Assembly (NCBI GenBank): GCA_019118765.1
Contig: DWYI01000001.1
Coordinates: forward strand, 1 to 41,341
Origin: Candidatus Allofournierella merdavium
GTDB taxonomy: Bacteria; Bacillota; Clostridia; Oscillospirales; Ruminococcaceae
DNA length: 41,341 nt
Direction: 5' to 3'
Shown: positions 15,754-24,131 of the stretch, one piece after another
How positions within the stretch are numbered: position 1 is the stretch's first letter
Layout: every line of letters begins with the position of its first letter
The notes under the pieces: generated by a model
Seen by the model: the letters and a program-made list of their open reading frames with translations, nothing else
Databases searched by the model: none
Told to the model about the DNA's origin: nothing
Program-made: the position numbers and the translations under genes

Positions 15754-17570
15754 GCGGCCAGGTGTTTTTCCGCCTGCTCTTCTCCGCCGTGATGGGCGGC
15801 GTTTTCTGGGCGGCGGTGTATTTTTACAAGGACAGGGAGGGAAGGGAAAACACAGCGGGCCGCCGCCAGCGTTACCTGCCCTTTATCTCGGGCATCATCC
15901 TGCCGGTGTTTCTGCTGCTCACCGCCGCGGTGCTGCTGGCGGTGCGGGTGGAGGGCACCCAGTATTCCATGATGGCGCTGCTTTTCAGCCTGTTCTTGCA
16001 CATCAGCGTCTATTACCTGGTGCTGCTGGCGCTGCTGCCGGTGCTGCGCCGCCACTTCAGCGCCATGGCCTGCGCGGCGCTGTGGCTCATCCCGAATTAC
16101 CTCTATCTTTTTCAGCAGAACTATCTGGAACTGCCCGCCCCGGCCCTCACCGTGCGCCTGCCCATGGGCGCGGCGGCGGTGCTGCTGGCGGTGTGGGGCG
16201 GCGGCGCGGCGGTGGTGATGATTTACAAGATCGCCGCCCACCTGCGCTTTCGGCGGCAGGTGCTGGCTCCGGCCCATCCGGAACAGGACCCGGAGGTGCT
16301 GCGTGTCTGGGACGCCGAGGTGTCGGCCGCCCGGTTCCAGAAGCCCAGGTTCCGTCTGGTGCGCTCGCCGGCTGTGGGCTCGCCCCTCTCCATCGGCCTC
16401 TTTGAGCGCACCACCCGGGTGGTGCTGCCCGAGCGGGCGTATACGCCGGAGGAACTGGCCCTCATCTTCCGCCATGAACTTGTGCACATCGGCCGGCAGG
16501 ACGCCTGGTCCAAATTCTTCCTCACCTTTTGCGCCGCGGTGTGCTGGTTCAACCCCCTGATGTGGCTGGCCATGGGCAAGAGCGCCGACGATCTGGAACT
16601 TTCCTGCGACGAGGCGGTGCTGCAAAATGAGGATGACGCCCACCGCCGGCGGTATGCCGACCTGCTGCTCACCGCGGCGGGGGACGGGCGGGGCTTTACC
16701 ACCTGCCTGTCCGCGGGGGCAAGGTCGATGCGTTACCGGCTGAAAAACGTGGTGAAACCGGTGAAAAAGTTCTCCGGCGGGGCTCTGGTGGGGGTGGCTT
16801 TCTTTGTGCTCAGCATGACCAGCGGCTATGTGACCCTGGCCTTTGCGACGGACGACGGCGGCGCGCTGCTCTTTGACGGGCAGGACCCGGCCGCCTGTGC
16901 CATCTCCAGCGCCCGCGACTGGGTGAGCGAGGGGCAGGAGGAGCTGCAATGCCTGGACGAAGGGGGCTTTGCCGCCTTTCTGGCCGGCCTGCCTCTGGAC
17001 CGGCTTGCCGGCAACTACTCCTTCACCGGCGGCGACCGGGAGATAAGCGTTATCTGGGATACGCCCAAGGGCGCCCTTTCCACCCTGTTCTATGAAAAGG
17101 CTGTCAAGGTGGTGCCCCTCTACGGAGAGCGCATGGAGGCGTCCTGGTACGCCGTGCCCGGCGGGATGGACTGGGCGAAGTTCGATTCCTTCTTCGAGCC
17201 GCAGCCCGCGCTTTATCTGGTTTTTGAGGATGAAAACGGCCAGCGGTTCGCGGACATCAACGCCAGCCTCTGGAAGCTGGAACAGGGCGGCGTGGTGCTG
17301 ACCGACCGCACCGGCACACCGGAGGATCCAAGCGGTGTTTTCGGCTATGAGGAAGCGCGGCGGGTGCGCCTCGCGTTTTCACTGCCGGTCCGTGCGTATT
17401 CCGTCACGGCGGAGCCGGAAAAGGGCGTTTCGCAAGCCGTCCTGCCGGAGCAGGGCGATGTGCTGCCCCTGGCGGACGCGCCGGCCCTCTACCGCATCCG
17501 GGCGGTGCTGGCGGGAAGCCTGGGGGACTATCAGGCGGAATTCCGTTTTACCGTGGACCAGGCGGGATGA
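15750..17570 (+). CDS. M56 family membrane metallopeptidase (BlaR1-like)
   Basis: A 606-residue protein. Four or five membrane segments fill about residues 5-155. A cytosolic zinc-protease loop holds HELVH (residues 242-246) and later DDLELSCDEAVL with the third ligand Glu. Another hydrophobic segment lies near residue 345-365, followed by a ~240-residue extracytoplasmic C-terminal region. That region has no penicillin-binding SxxK/SxN/KTG signature that I can see, so a beta-lactam sensor role like BlaR1 is not supported; the ligand is unknown. It should cleave, or trigger cleavage of, the adjacent repressor. Confidence 0.9.
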   Translation: MSGQVFFRLLFSAVMGGVFWAAVYFYKDREGRENTAGRRQRYLPFISGIILPVFLLLTAAVLLAVRVEGTQYSMMALLFSLFLHISVYYLVLLALLPVLRRHFSAMACAALWLIPNYLYLFQQNYLELPAPALTVRLPMGAAAVLLAVWGGGAAVVMIYKIAAHLRFRRQVLAPAHPEQDPEVLRVWDAEVSAARFQKPRFRLVRSPAVGSPLSIGLFERTTRVVLPERAYTPEELALIFRHELVHIGRQDAWSKFFLTFCAAVCWFNPLMWLAMGKSADDLELSCDEAVLQNEDDAHRRRYADLLLTAAGDGRGFTTCLSAGARSMRYRLKNVVKPVKKFSGGALVGVAFFVLSMTSGYVTLAFATDDGGALLFDGQDPAACAISSARDWVSEGQEELQCLDEGGFAAFLAGLPLDRLAGNYSFTGGDREISVIWDTPKGALSTLFYEKAVKVVPLYGERMEASWYAVPGGMDWAKFDSFFEPQPALYLVFEDENGQRFADINASLWKLEQGGVVLTDRTGTPEDPSGVFGYEEARRVRLAFSLPVRAYSVTAEPEKGVSQAVLPEQGDVLPLADAPALYRIRAVLAGSLGDYQAEFRFTVDQAG

Positions 17571-17582
17571 GAAAACGAACAG

Positions 17583-17608
17583 GGCCCCGGCCATCGGCCG
17601 GGGCCTTT
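17583..17608 (+). terminator. Terminator after the M56 gene
   Basis: A perfect 10-bp stem GGCCCCGGCC / GGCCGGGGCC with loop ATC is followed by only three T. Confidence 0.7.
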
Positions 17609-17666
17609 CCGCTGCCCGCCGGGCATTTACATTTACTTGTTAAAATATATACTTTTATGGGGAATG

Positions 17667-17695
17667 TTGACAAATTACTGTAAATTAATTACAAT
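17667..17695 (+). promoter_or_regulatory. Promoter for the alpha/beta hydrolase gene
   Basis: Perfect TTGACA (17667-17672), 17-base spacer, TACAAT (17690-17695) in a strongly AT-rich patch. The predicted transcript has a ~190-base 5' leader. Confidence 0.85.
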
Positions 17696-17775
17696 GAATA
17701 TAAATTAAATGCATGTGAATGATTTACGACCGGAAAGCATATGCATTAAAAAGCAAAAGCGCGAGAGAACGGAGA

Positions 17776-17817
17776 AGAGCGCGGCAGTCCAAAGGGGGGA
17801 CTGCTGCGCTCTTTTTT
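17776..17817 (+). terminator. Leader terminator upstream of the hydrolase gene
   Basis: A 15-bp stem (17776-17790 with 17798-17812, one G-U pair) is followed by six T. It lies between the promoter and the start codon, so it acts as an attenuator or must be read through. Upstream, AATGCAT (17708-17714) can pair with an ATGCATT copy near 17740. Confidence 0.85.
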
Positions 17818-17892
17818 CAGAAGGGAGGGACGCGGAACCGACGGACCGAAAGGCCCCCAAGCCCACAAACAACGAAGAGGAGGAACCTGAAA

Positions 17893-19728
17893 ATGCTTTC
17901 AACGGACAAGACAAAACGCGCCAAGATTTTTGTGTGCATCGCCATTGTTCTGATGCTGATCAGCATGATCGGCGCGTCGCTGATCCAGACGTCGGGCGGG
18001 CGCGTAAAGGTGGACGAGGTAAATTGGGTGGACACCGACGGCATCCGCAAGACCGCGTTGCTGCTGGTGCCGGAGAACGCCACTGTGGAGACCCCCGCCC
18101 CCGCCATCGTCACCAGCCACGGCTTTTTGAACAACAAGGAAATGCAGGACCTGAACTATGTGGAACTGGCCCGCCGCGGGTATGTGGTGCTTGCCATCGA
18201 CATGGCCAGCCACGGTGATTCCCAGATCGCGGCCGGCGTGGCCAACATGATGCCCAGCGTCTGGCAGGGCGTGCTGTTTTTGGCGGACATCGGCTATGTG
18301 GACACCGCCCGCATCGGTGTGACCGGCCATTCCTTCGGCGGCTTCAGCAGCAACTTTGCCGTGACCATGGACAACGCCGCGGGCACGAACCTCATCTCCG
18401 CGGTGCTGGTCAACAGCATGGATCCCACCTATGACAGCGACAGCGACGGCGTGTTCGACAACGTCTACGGCGGCCGCGATGTGGGCGTGGTGGCCGGCGA
18501 ATACGACGAGTTCGGCTTTACCATCCTGGATGAAAACGGCGTCAAGCAGCCCAAGCCGGACTATATCCACAGCGCCGAGGCCCAGTCCTTCCTGTATTAC
18601 GGCACCGACCGGGGCGAGCAGCCCGAGCGGGAGGCCAACACGGTTTACACGCAGGAAGTGGACGGCCAGGAGGCCATGCGTGTCATCTACACCAGCAACA
18701 TCATCCATCCCTGGTCCCATTTCTCCGCCCGCTCCACCACCTCCACCATCGAATTCTTTGAGCAGGCGCTGGGCGCGCCCAATCCCATCCCCGCCACCAA
18801 CCAGATCTGGCAGTGGAAGACCGTGTTCAATGTGGTGGGCATCGTGGGCTTTGTGATGTTTGCCATCAACTGCGCCATTGCCCTGCTGGCCACCCCCTTC
18901 TTCCAGTCGGTGAGCAGCCTCGGCGCGGAACAGACCCTCTCCGCCCCCGCCTTCAAGGGCAAAAAGTGGTGGTTCTGGGTCAGCCTGGTCATCAGCGCGG
19001 TGGTCGGCTCGGTCATTTACCTGCCCATCATGCTGGCGACCAAATCCGCCACCTATGAGCGCACCTTCCTGAACCAGGCGGCGGTGCGCGGCGTGAGCAC
19101 CTGGGCCATGGCCTGCGGTGTGGTGACCCTGGTGCTGCTGCTGGCGACCAAGGCCATCAACAAGGACGCCTGGGCCGACTGCGCGGCAAAGGTGCGCATC
19201 ACCCCCGTCCGCCTGCTCAAGACCGTTCTGCTGGCCATCACCGTGGTGGCGGCCAGCTATGCCTGGGTCTTCATCGCCGACTACTTCTTCCATGTGGACT
19301 TCCGCATCTGGGTGCTGGCGATCAAGCGGTTCAATCCGGTGTACCTGTTCATCGCCATCCCCTTCATGATCATGGGCAGCGTGTTCTATATCATGAGCTC
19401 CATCTCGGTCAACTGCTTCAATTACTGCAAGATCGGCGGCAAGGAGTGGGTCAACACCCTGATCCTGGCCCTGTTCACCGGCGCGCCGGCGTTCATCCTC
19501 ACGCTGATGCAGTACATTTATTTCTACCAGACCGGTTATCTGCTGTTCGCGGTGGGCGAATCCGCCCTGTTTGTGGTGTGGCTGTTCCCCCTGGTGGCGA
19601 TCCTGCCCATCTCGGTGCTGGTCTCCCGCAAGATCTACAAGGCGTGCGGCAATCCCTACCTGGCGGGCGTCATCAACGCGGTGATCGTCGCGCTGATCAG
19701 CAGCGCCAACACCTGCACCTTCTATTGA
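17893..19728 (+). CDS. Membrane-anchored alpha/beta hydrolase with C-terminal multi-pass domain
   Basis: A 611-residue protein. A signal anchor (about residues 12-33) precedes an alpha/beta hydrolase domain with the oxyanion-loop sequence TSHGFLNNKE, the nucleophile elbow GHSFGG (Ser147) and a conserved-looking HPWSHF segment that may supply the catalytic His. From about residue 310 on there are seven or eight membrane helices. The substrate is unknown; lipid or peptidoglycan-linked esters are possible. The start at 17893 is preferred because GAGGAGG precedes it. The same frame is open to 17719, but that extension crosses the leader terminator and has no ribosome site. It stands alone between its own promoter and terminator. 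Confidence 0.82.
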   Translation: MLSTDKTKRAKIFVCIAIVLMLISMIGASLIQTSGGRVKVDEVNWVDTDGIRKTALLLVPENATVETPAPAIVTSHGFLNNKEMQDLNYVELARRGYVVLAIDMASHGDSQIAAGVANMMPSVWQGVLFLADIGYVDTARIGVTGHSFGGFSSNFAVTMDNAAGTNLISAVLVNSMDPTYDSDSDGVFDNVYGGRDVGVVAGEYDEFGFTILDENGVKQPKPDYIHSAEAQSFLYYGTDRGEQPEREANTVYTQEVDGQEAMRVIYTSNIIHPWSHFSARSTTSTIEFFEQALGAPNPIPATNQIWQWKTVFNVVGIVGFVMFAINCAIALLATPFFQSVSSLGAEQTLSAPAFKGKKWWFWVSLVISAVVGSVIYLPIMLATKSATYERTFLNQAAVRGVSTWAMACGVVTLVLLLATKAINKDAWADCAAKVRITPVRLLKTVLLAITVVAASYAWVFIADYFFHVDFRIWVLAIKRFNPVYLFIAIPFMIMGSVFYIMSSISVNCFNYCKIGGKEWVNTLILALFTGAPAFILTLMQYIYFYQTGYLLFAVGESALFVVWLFPLVAILPISVLVSRKIYKACGNPYLAGVINAVIVALISSANTCTFY

Positions 19729-19756
19729 TGCATCCCCGGAAAAACTGAAACAAAGG

Positions 19757-19790
19757 GCGGCCCCGCCGGCTGAAAAGCCAGCGGGGCCGC
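19757..19790 (+). terminator. Terminator after the hydrolase gene
   Basis: A 15-bp GC-rich stem with one mismatch, loop GAAA, is followed by TTGTT. Confidence 0.75.
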
Positions 19791-19826
19791 TTGTTGCAGC
19801 CGTGCAGAGCGCGGGCAAAAGGGACA

Positions 19827-22529
19827 TTACAGCAGTTCGCCCCACCGCCGCACATACAGGCGCTTCGCAGCCGTGACCAGCGCCATGTAGCCCAGAATGA
19901 GCGCCGCCAGGAAGGCGAAATACACGGGGGGCAGGGCGGTCAGTTCCAGTGCGGACCCCAGCGGGGTGAAGGGGATGGCGGTGACGAGGGCGATGCCCGC
20001 GAAGGTGAGCAGCGTCACCGGGGCGGAAGCCCGGCTTTGCACAAAGGGCAGCTTGGGGGTGCGCAGCGTGTGGATGACAAGGGTCTGGCTCCACATGGAC
20101 TCAACGAACCAGCCGGTCTGGAACACCGACACATACAGCGCCCGGGCGGCGGGGTCCGCCAGCCTGCCGTACAGCGCCCCGCCGGTGAACAGCGGGCAGA
20201 TGACGAAGTAGAGCAGCAGGTAGGTGGCGATGTCGAACACCGAGCTGGTGGGCCCCAGCCACAGCATGAAGCGGCTGATGCCGGCGGCGCTCCACCGGCG
20301 GGGCTGTTTCAAAAACTCCGGGTCCACATTGTCCCAGGACATTGCGGTGCAGGAGATATCATAGATCAGGTTCAGCAGGATGAGATGGATGGATTCCATG
20401 GGCAGGAAGGGGAGAAAGGCGCTGGCCGCCAGCACCGAGAACATATTGCCGAAGTTGGAGGAGGCGGTCATCTTGATGTATTTGATCATGTTGGCGTAGG
20501 TCCTGCGTCCCTCCAGAACGCCCTCTTTGAGCACCAGCAGGTCTTTTTCCAGCAGCACCACCGAGGCGGTCTCCCGGGCCACGTCCACGGCGGTGTCCAC
20601 CGAGATGCCCACGTCGGCGGCCCGCATGGCCGCCGCGTCGTTGATGCCGTCGCCCATGTAGCCGACGCTGTGGCCCGCCTCGCGCAGAAGGCGCACCACC
20701 CGCGCTTTCTGCGCGGGGGACAGCTTGGCGAACACCGAGACCTCCCGCGCCCGGGCGGTCAGGGCCGCGTCGTCCAGCCCGTCCAACTCCTCGCCCAGCA
20801 GGATGCGGTCGGCGTCCAGCCCCACCTGCCGGCAGATGGCGCAGGTGACCTTTTCGTTGTCGCCGGTCAGCACCTTCACCGCCACGCCGTACTCCCGCAG
20901 CGCCGCGATGGCGGCGGCAGCCGTGGTTTTGGGCGGGTCCAGAAAGGCGAGGAAGCCGATGAGCACCATCTCCGCCTCGTCTGCCGCCGAGAAGTGATCC
21001 ACCGGGGCCGGGCCGGTCTTGTGAGCCACCGCGATCACCCGCATCCCCCGGGCGTTCAGCTCGTCCGAGCGGGCCAGCACCCGCCGCCGCACCTCGTCGG
21101 TCAGCGGCAGCACCCGGCCGCCGCACTCGGCAAAGGCGCAGCAGGCGAGCATCTCCTCCACCGCGCCCTTGGTCACAAGCTGGGTTTTGCCCGTCTCGTC
21201 CTGCACCACCACGCTCATCCGCCGCCGTTCAAAGTCGAAGGGGATCTCGTCCACCTTGACGTAGCGGCGGGTGAGGTCCCCGGCGCCCAGCTCCTGCTGA
21301 CGGCGGATCACCGCCGCGTCGATCAGGTTTTTCAGCCCCGTCTGGAACCAGCTGTTCAGAAAGGCGTGGCGCAGCACCCGGTCGTCCTCCTCGCCGTCCA
21401 CGTTCAGGTGGTACTCCAGCACCACCCTGTCCTGGGTGAGGGTGCCGGTCTTGTCGGTGCAGAGAATGTCCATCGAGCCGAGGTTCTGAATGGAGTTCAG
21501 ATTCTTTACGATCACCCGGCGACGGCTCATGGCCATCGCGCCCTTGGCAAGGGAGGTGGTCACGATCATGGGCAGCATCTCGGGGGTGAGGCCCACAGCC
21601 ACCGAAATGGCGAAAAGGACCGCCTGCATCCAGTCCCCCTTGGTGAAGCCGTTGACGAACAGCACCACCGGCACCATCACCAGCATAAAGCGGATCAACA
21701 CCCAGGAGACGGCGCTGACCCCCTTCTCAAAGGTGGTCTTGGGGGGCTTTGCGTCCACCTGCCGCGCCAGCACGCCCAGCATGGTGTCGCCGCCCACCGC
21801 CAGCACCACCCCGGTGGCGGTGCCGCTGATGACGTTGCTGCCCAGAAAGGCCAGGTTCGGCGTCCCGGTCAGCGAGTCCCGTGCAGAGGCGGGGCCGCCG
21901 GTCTTTTCCACCGGTTCGCTCTCGCCCGTCAGGGCCGACTGGCTGATGAACAGGTCCTTCGCCGTGAGGATGCGCAGGTCGGCGGGGATCATGTCCCCGG
22001 CGCACAGATGCACAACGTCGCCCACCACGACCTCCTCCAGCGGGATCTCCCCGCGGCGGCAGTCCCGCTCCACGCAGGTGGTGGTGTGCAGCATCCCGCT
22101 CAGCCGCGCGGCCACGTTGCCGCTGCGGGTCTCCTGGATGAAGCGCAGTGCCCCCGAGATGAGCACCATCACGGTGATGATAAGCACGGTGACGTAATTT
22201 TTGTCCCCGGGGGCGGCAAAGACGACCTCGGTGAACACCGAGATAAGGGCCAATGCCAGCAGTACCGCGGTGAACGGGTTGACAAAGGCCAGAAGCAGGC
22301 GCTTCGGGGCGGACGCCTTTTTGCCGCTGGTGAAGACGTTCGTCCCGTGCTCCTCGCGGGCGCGGCGCACCGCGGCCTCGTCCAGCCCGCCCGCCGCCGT
22401 GCCCAGGCTTTCCAGCAGGGCCTGGCTGTCCAGGGCGGCGGCGTTCAGCAGCCGCTTGCGGATGGCCTGGTCCTTTGCGCTGTCCGCCCGCGGCGCGGGG
22501 GCGCGATTCGTATTAAACAGTTTTTTCAT
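19827..22529 (-). CDS. mgtA: Magnesium-translocating P-type ATPase
   Basis: A 900-residue P3B-type ATPase, the usual MgtA length. It has the cation-transporter N-terminal domain, the actuator-domain [11 protein letters not shown], the phosphorylation motif DKTGTLT with Asp359, and the hinge [18 protein letters not shown]. About ten membrane helices include [13 protein letters not shown] and the late-loop [18 protein letters not shown], both typical of MgtA/MgtB. It imports Mg2+ using ATP. The ATG at 22529 follows AGGAGGT; the frame stays open to a GTG at 22715, but MKKLFNTN is the family-like start. The M-box riboswitch far upstream supports the substrate assignment. Confidence 0.95.
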   Translation of the reverse strand: MKKLFNTNRAPAPRADSAKDQAIRKRLLNAAALDSQALLESLGTAAGGLDEAAVRRAREEHGTNVFTSGKKASAPKRLLLAFVNPFTAVLLALALISVFTEVVFAAPGDKNYVTVLIITVMVLISGALRFIQETRSGNVAARLSGMLHTTTCVERDCRRGEIPLEEVVVGDVVHLCAGDMIPADLRILTAKDLFISQSALTGESEPVEKTGGPASARDSLTGTPNLAFLGSNVISGTATGVVLAVGGDTMLGVLARQVDAKPPKTTFEKGVSAVSWVLIRFMLVMVPVVLFVNGFTKGDWMQAVLFAISVAVGLTPEMLPMIVTTSLAKGAMAMSRRRVIVKNLNSIQNLGSMDILCTDKTGTLTQDRVVLEYHLNVDGEEDDRVLRHAFLNSWFQTGLKNLIDAAVIRRQQELGAGDLTRRYVKVDEIPFDFERRRMSVVVQDETGKTQLVTKGAVEEMLACCAFAECGGRVLPLTDEVRRRVLARSDELNARGMRVIAVAHKTGPAPVDHFSAADEAEMVLIGFLAFLDPPKTTAAAAIAALREYGVAVKVLTGDNEKVTCAICRQVGLDADRILLGEELDGLDDAALTARAREVSVFAKLSPAQKARVVRLLREAGHSVGYMGDGINDAAAMRAADVGISVDTAVDVARETASVVLLEKDLLVLKEGVLEGRRTYANMIKYIKMTASSNFGNMFSVLAASAFLPFLPMESIHLILLNLIYDISCTAMSWDNVDPEFLKQPRRWSAAGISRFMLWLGPTSSVFDIATYLLLYFVICPLFTGGALYGRLADPAARALYVSVFQTGWFVESMWSQTLVIHTLRTPKLPFVQSRASAPVTLLTFAGIALVTAIPFTPLGSALELTALPPVYFAFLAALILGYMALVTAAKRLYVRRWGELL

Positions 22530-22600
22530 GGCTTTGTACCTCCTGACGATTCGATGGGGCGTGCGATCGGAAGGGTACAGTGCGCGGGAGAATACAGCCC

Positions 22601-22705
22601 TCAGCCCCGCTCGCCACGCAGTTGGGCACGGCGAGCGTGAAACGATCCGATCGGGCCTTCGGGGGAACGGCTGCATCCCGCGCCGGTACTGCTTCCCGTG
22701 TCCAT
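22601..22705 (-). CDS. Candidate 34-codon leader frame 2 of mgtA
   Basis: The ATG at 22705 follows GAGGTGAACACAA and opens a 34-residue Gly/Ser/Arg-rich frame ([15 protein letters not shown] at the start) that stops 71 bases before mgtA. It has no known family. An alternative is the GTG at 22715, in frame with mgtA, which would use the same ribosome site. Downstream, GGAAGGGTAC (22569-22578) can pair with the mgtA ribosome-site region GTACCTCC (22536-22543). Coding is possible but unproven. Confidence 0.35.
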   Translation of the reverse strand: MDTGSSTGAGCSRSPEGPIGSFHARRAQLRGERG

Positions 22706-22774
22706 TTGTGTTCACCTCACTTTATTTTGAACGTTCGCGGAACGCCCGGATGGGCGCGCTGCCTGCAAAAAGGC

Positions 22775-22822
22775 AAAAAAAGGCCACCGCCCGCGGAAAA
22801 ATCCCCCGCGAAAGCGATGGCC
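22775..22822 (-). terminator. Second leader terminator of mgtA
   Basis: On the minus strand, GGCCAUCGC-type arms (22814-22822 with 22782-22790) pair completely through one G-U wobble. An inner 5-bp CGCGG stem (22806-22810 with 22792-22796) extends the structure, and seven U follow (22781-22775). The wobble is a pair only in minus-strand RNA, supporting the assigned direction. Confidence 0.85.
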
Positions 22823-22849
22823 ACCTAAAACCGGCGCAAAAAGCCGACG

Positions 22850-22924
22850 CTACAGGCGCGCACGGCCGCAGCGATTCGGAGACCACCGCCAGGAAACGGT
22901 GCTGTGACATTGACTGTATTCCAT
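22850..22924 (-). CDS. Candidate 24-codon leader frame 1 of mgtA
   Basis: A short frame begins at ATG 22924 just behind an excellent AAAGGAGGAGG ribosome site and encodes 24 residues starting MEYSQCHSTVSWRWSPNR and ending GRARL. It lies after the M-box terminator and ends 28 bases before the second terminator, the spacing of a classic attenuation leader peptide. Two Trp, three Ser and five Arg codons stand out. It is too short for ordinary gene calling. Function is inferred from position only. Confidence 0.6.
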   Translation of the reverse strand: MEYSQCHSTVSWRWSPNRCGRARL

Positions 22925-22952
22925 GGCGTGCCCTCCTCCTTTCGCTGCAAAC

Positions 22953-22987
22953 AAAAACTCCCGTATCTCCGGCAGGACATACGGGAG
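22953..22987 (-). terminator. Expression-platform terminator of the M-box
   Basis: A stem CTCCCGTAT (22958-22966) with ATACGGGAG (22979-22987) is followed on the minus strand by TTTTTGTTTG. It directly follows the aptamer and should form when Mg2+ is high. Confidence 0.88.
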
Positions 22988-23148
22988 CGGTCTAACGCTG
23001 CAGATCCGTGTGAGCTTTGACTTTGCGGGGCGGTGAAGCTGTGTTAGAATGCGCCTTGCGTTCGACGCACCCTGTTCAAACCAACTCACAGTGTCTCCAC
23101 TGTTTCGCGGCAACAGCCCATATCCCAGCAGGAGCCTTACCTACCGAA
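22988..23148 (-). ncRNA. M-box (ykoK) Mg2+ riboswitch aptamer
   Basis: The minus strand downstream of the promoter reads GGTAGGTAAGGCTCCTGC, then GGGCTGTTGCCGCGAAACAG and GGAGACACTG. These match the M-box consensus blocks GUUAGGUGAGGCUCCU, AGGCUAUUGCC and GUGAGACGCC in order and spacing. Its 5' end is within ten bases of the expected transcription start. M-box RNAs bind several Mg2+ ions and switch off Mg2+ transporter genes; here the downstream gene is mgtA. The 3' boundary is approximate. Confidence 0.88.
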
Positions 23149-23156
23149 CAGCACCC

Positions 23157-23185
23157 AAGATACCACCGCCGGGCGAATTTGTCAA
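23157..23185 (-). promoter_or_regulatory. Promoter of the M-box / mgtA transcript
   Basis: On the minus strand: perfect TTGACA (23185-23180), 17-base spacer, TATCTT (23162-23157). The aptamer begins right after it. Confidence 0.85.
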
Positions 23186-23348
23186 CCCCCGGCCACACGG
23201 TTTTTCGCTGAGGCAAACCGGCGCGGGCGCGCCATAAGGCCGGCCGCGCCGCCGATTTTCACGGAAACAAAAAAATACCAGCCGCCGCCTCCAAAAGGGC
23301 GTTGCGTTTGCGGGCGGGGTGTGATAGGGTAGAACTGATAGGACGGAT

Positions 23349-23777
23349 TCAGCGCCGCTTCAGGTGGGCCAGCCGCCTCGCCAGTTTCCGCAGGCCGCTG
23401 TGGACGCTTTTGCAGACGGTGCCGGGCTGTATCTGCTCCCGGACGGCGATCTGCGCCGGCTTCTGTTCCAGAAAGTAGCGGGCGTAGACCCGACGCCGCT
23501 GCGGCCCGCTCAGTGAGCGCAGCGCGGCAAAGACGTCTCGCCGCAGCAGTTTTTCCTCAAAGACCGCCTCGGGCGTTTCGGGCCGGAAAAGGATATCGTT
23601 TTCGATGCCGTTGCCGTAATCCAGGGAATAGTGAGCCTTGTAGCGGTATTTTCGCCGCTGCCACGCCGCCTCGGCGCGCTCAAACGCCGAAATCGCCTCA
23701 AAGACCGCCTCGGTGACCTCGACGTACTCATCCGTGTGGTACAGCGAAGGATAAAGCTTTCGCAGATTGACTTCCAT
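23349..23777 (-). CDS. Small sigma-70 region-4-like protein
   Basis: A 142-residue protein starting MEVNLRKLYPSLYHTDEYVE. The second half resembles sigma region 4: FAALRSLSGPQRRRVYARYF followed by a helix-turn-helix (IAVREQIQPGTVCKSVHSGLRKLARRL). No region 2 is visible. Such proteins are widespread in clostridial genomes and mobile elements, and most have no tested role; it may be a dedicated sigma-like activator. GGGAGG precedes the ATG at 23777; the frame stays open further upstream without a ribosome site. A ~240-base leader with a short frame and terminator precedes it. Confidence 0.82.
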   Translation of the reverse strand: MEVNLRKLYPSLYHTDEYVEVTEAVFEAISAFERAEAAWQRRKYRYKAHYSLDYGNGIENDILFRPETPEAVFEEKLLRRDVFAALRSLSGPQRRRVYARYFLEQKPAQIAVREQIQPGTVCKSVHSGLRKLARRLAHLKRR

Positions 23778-23845
23778 GAAAAACCTCCCGATGCTCCATC
23801 GTATGTGTGCGGGCAGGGCGTCGGGAAGGGGGAGAGCGGCAGCGG

Positions 23846-23877
23846 AAAAAAGGACCATCGGCCCCGCCGGGGCGGCC
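23846..23877 (-). terminator. Leader terminator upstream of the sigma-like gene
   Basis: The minus-strand hairpin has GCCCC/GGGGC (23861-23865 with 23869-23873) extended by an outer GGCC pairing with one bulge, followed by six T (23851-23846). It lies between the leader frame and the sigma-like gene. Confidence 0.7.
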
Positions 23878-23912
23878 GGCGGAGAATGAGGACGCCGACG
23901 GAGCGGCCGGCG

Positions 23913-23981
23913 TCACCCCTGCGCCCTTTTGGCTTTTTGGGGCCGCCGCGCGGGGCAGGGGAGAAACACGGGTGATCTCAT
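23913..23981 (-). CDS. Candidate 22-codon leader peptide of the sigma-like gene
   Basis: The ATG at 23981 follows AAAGGAG at 7 bases and opens a 22-residue frame MRSPVFLPCPARRPQKAKR plus three more residues, rich in Pro, Arg and Lys. It begins about 40 bases after the predicted transcription start and ends before a GC-rich region in which two GCCGGC copies can pair in alternative ways ahead of the terminator. This is the layout of ribosome-dependent attenuation. Coding is inferred. Confidence 0.5.
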   Translation of the reverse strand: MRSPVFLPCPARRPQKAKRAQG

Positions 23982-24027
23982 GGACGCGCTCCTTTCCTGG
24001 GGCCGGGGAAATGCCGCCGATGAACTC

Positions 24028-24056
24028 AGTGTATCGCGGCCGCGGGCAAAACGCAA
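24028..24056 (-). promoter_or_regulatory. Promoter for the sigma-like gene and its leader
   Basis: On the minus strand: TTGCGT (24056-24051), exactly 17 bases, TACACT (24033-24028). Confidence 0.55.
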
Positions 24057-24131
24057 GGCGCGATTCTGCCGGCGCGGCGGAAAGATGTGTCATATTGAAA
24101 AGGCCAAAAGCCTTCAAGGAGGTACAGCCGG

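Noticed and set aside
15750-17570. BlaR1 beta-lactam receptor
   Set aside because: The protease domain matches, but I see no SxxK, SxN or KTG motif in the external part, so only the M56 family is assigned.
17719-17892. Longer N-terminus of the alpha/beta hydrolase
   Set aside because: It would translate through the leader terminator, lacks a ribosome site, and hides the signal anchor behind 58 basic residues.
22530-22715. Longer N-terminus of MgtA from GTG 22715
   Set aside because: The added residues are Arg/Pro-rich and unlike the family; ATG 22529 has a perfect ribosome site. It is kept only as an alternative for the same ribosome site as leader frame 2.
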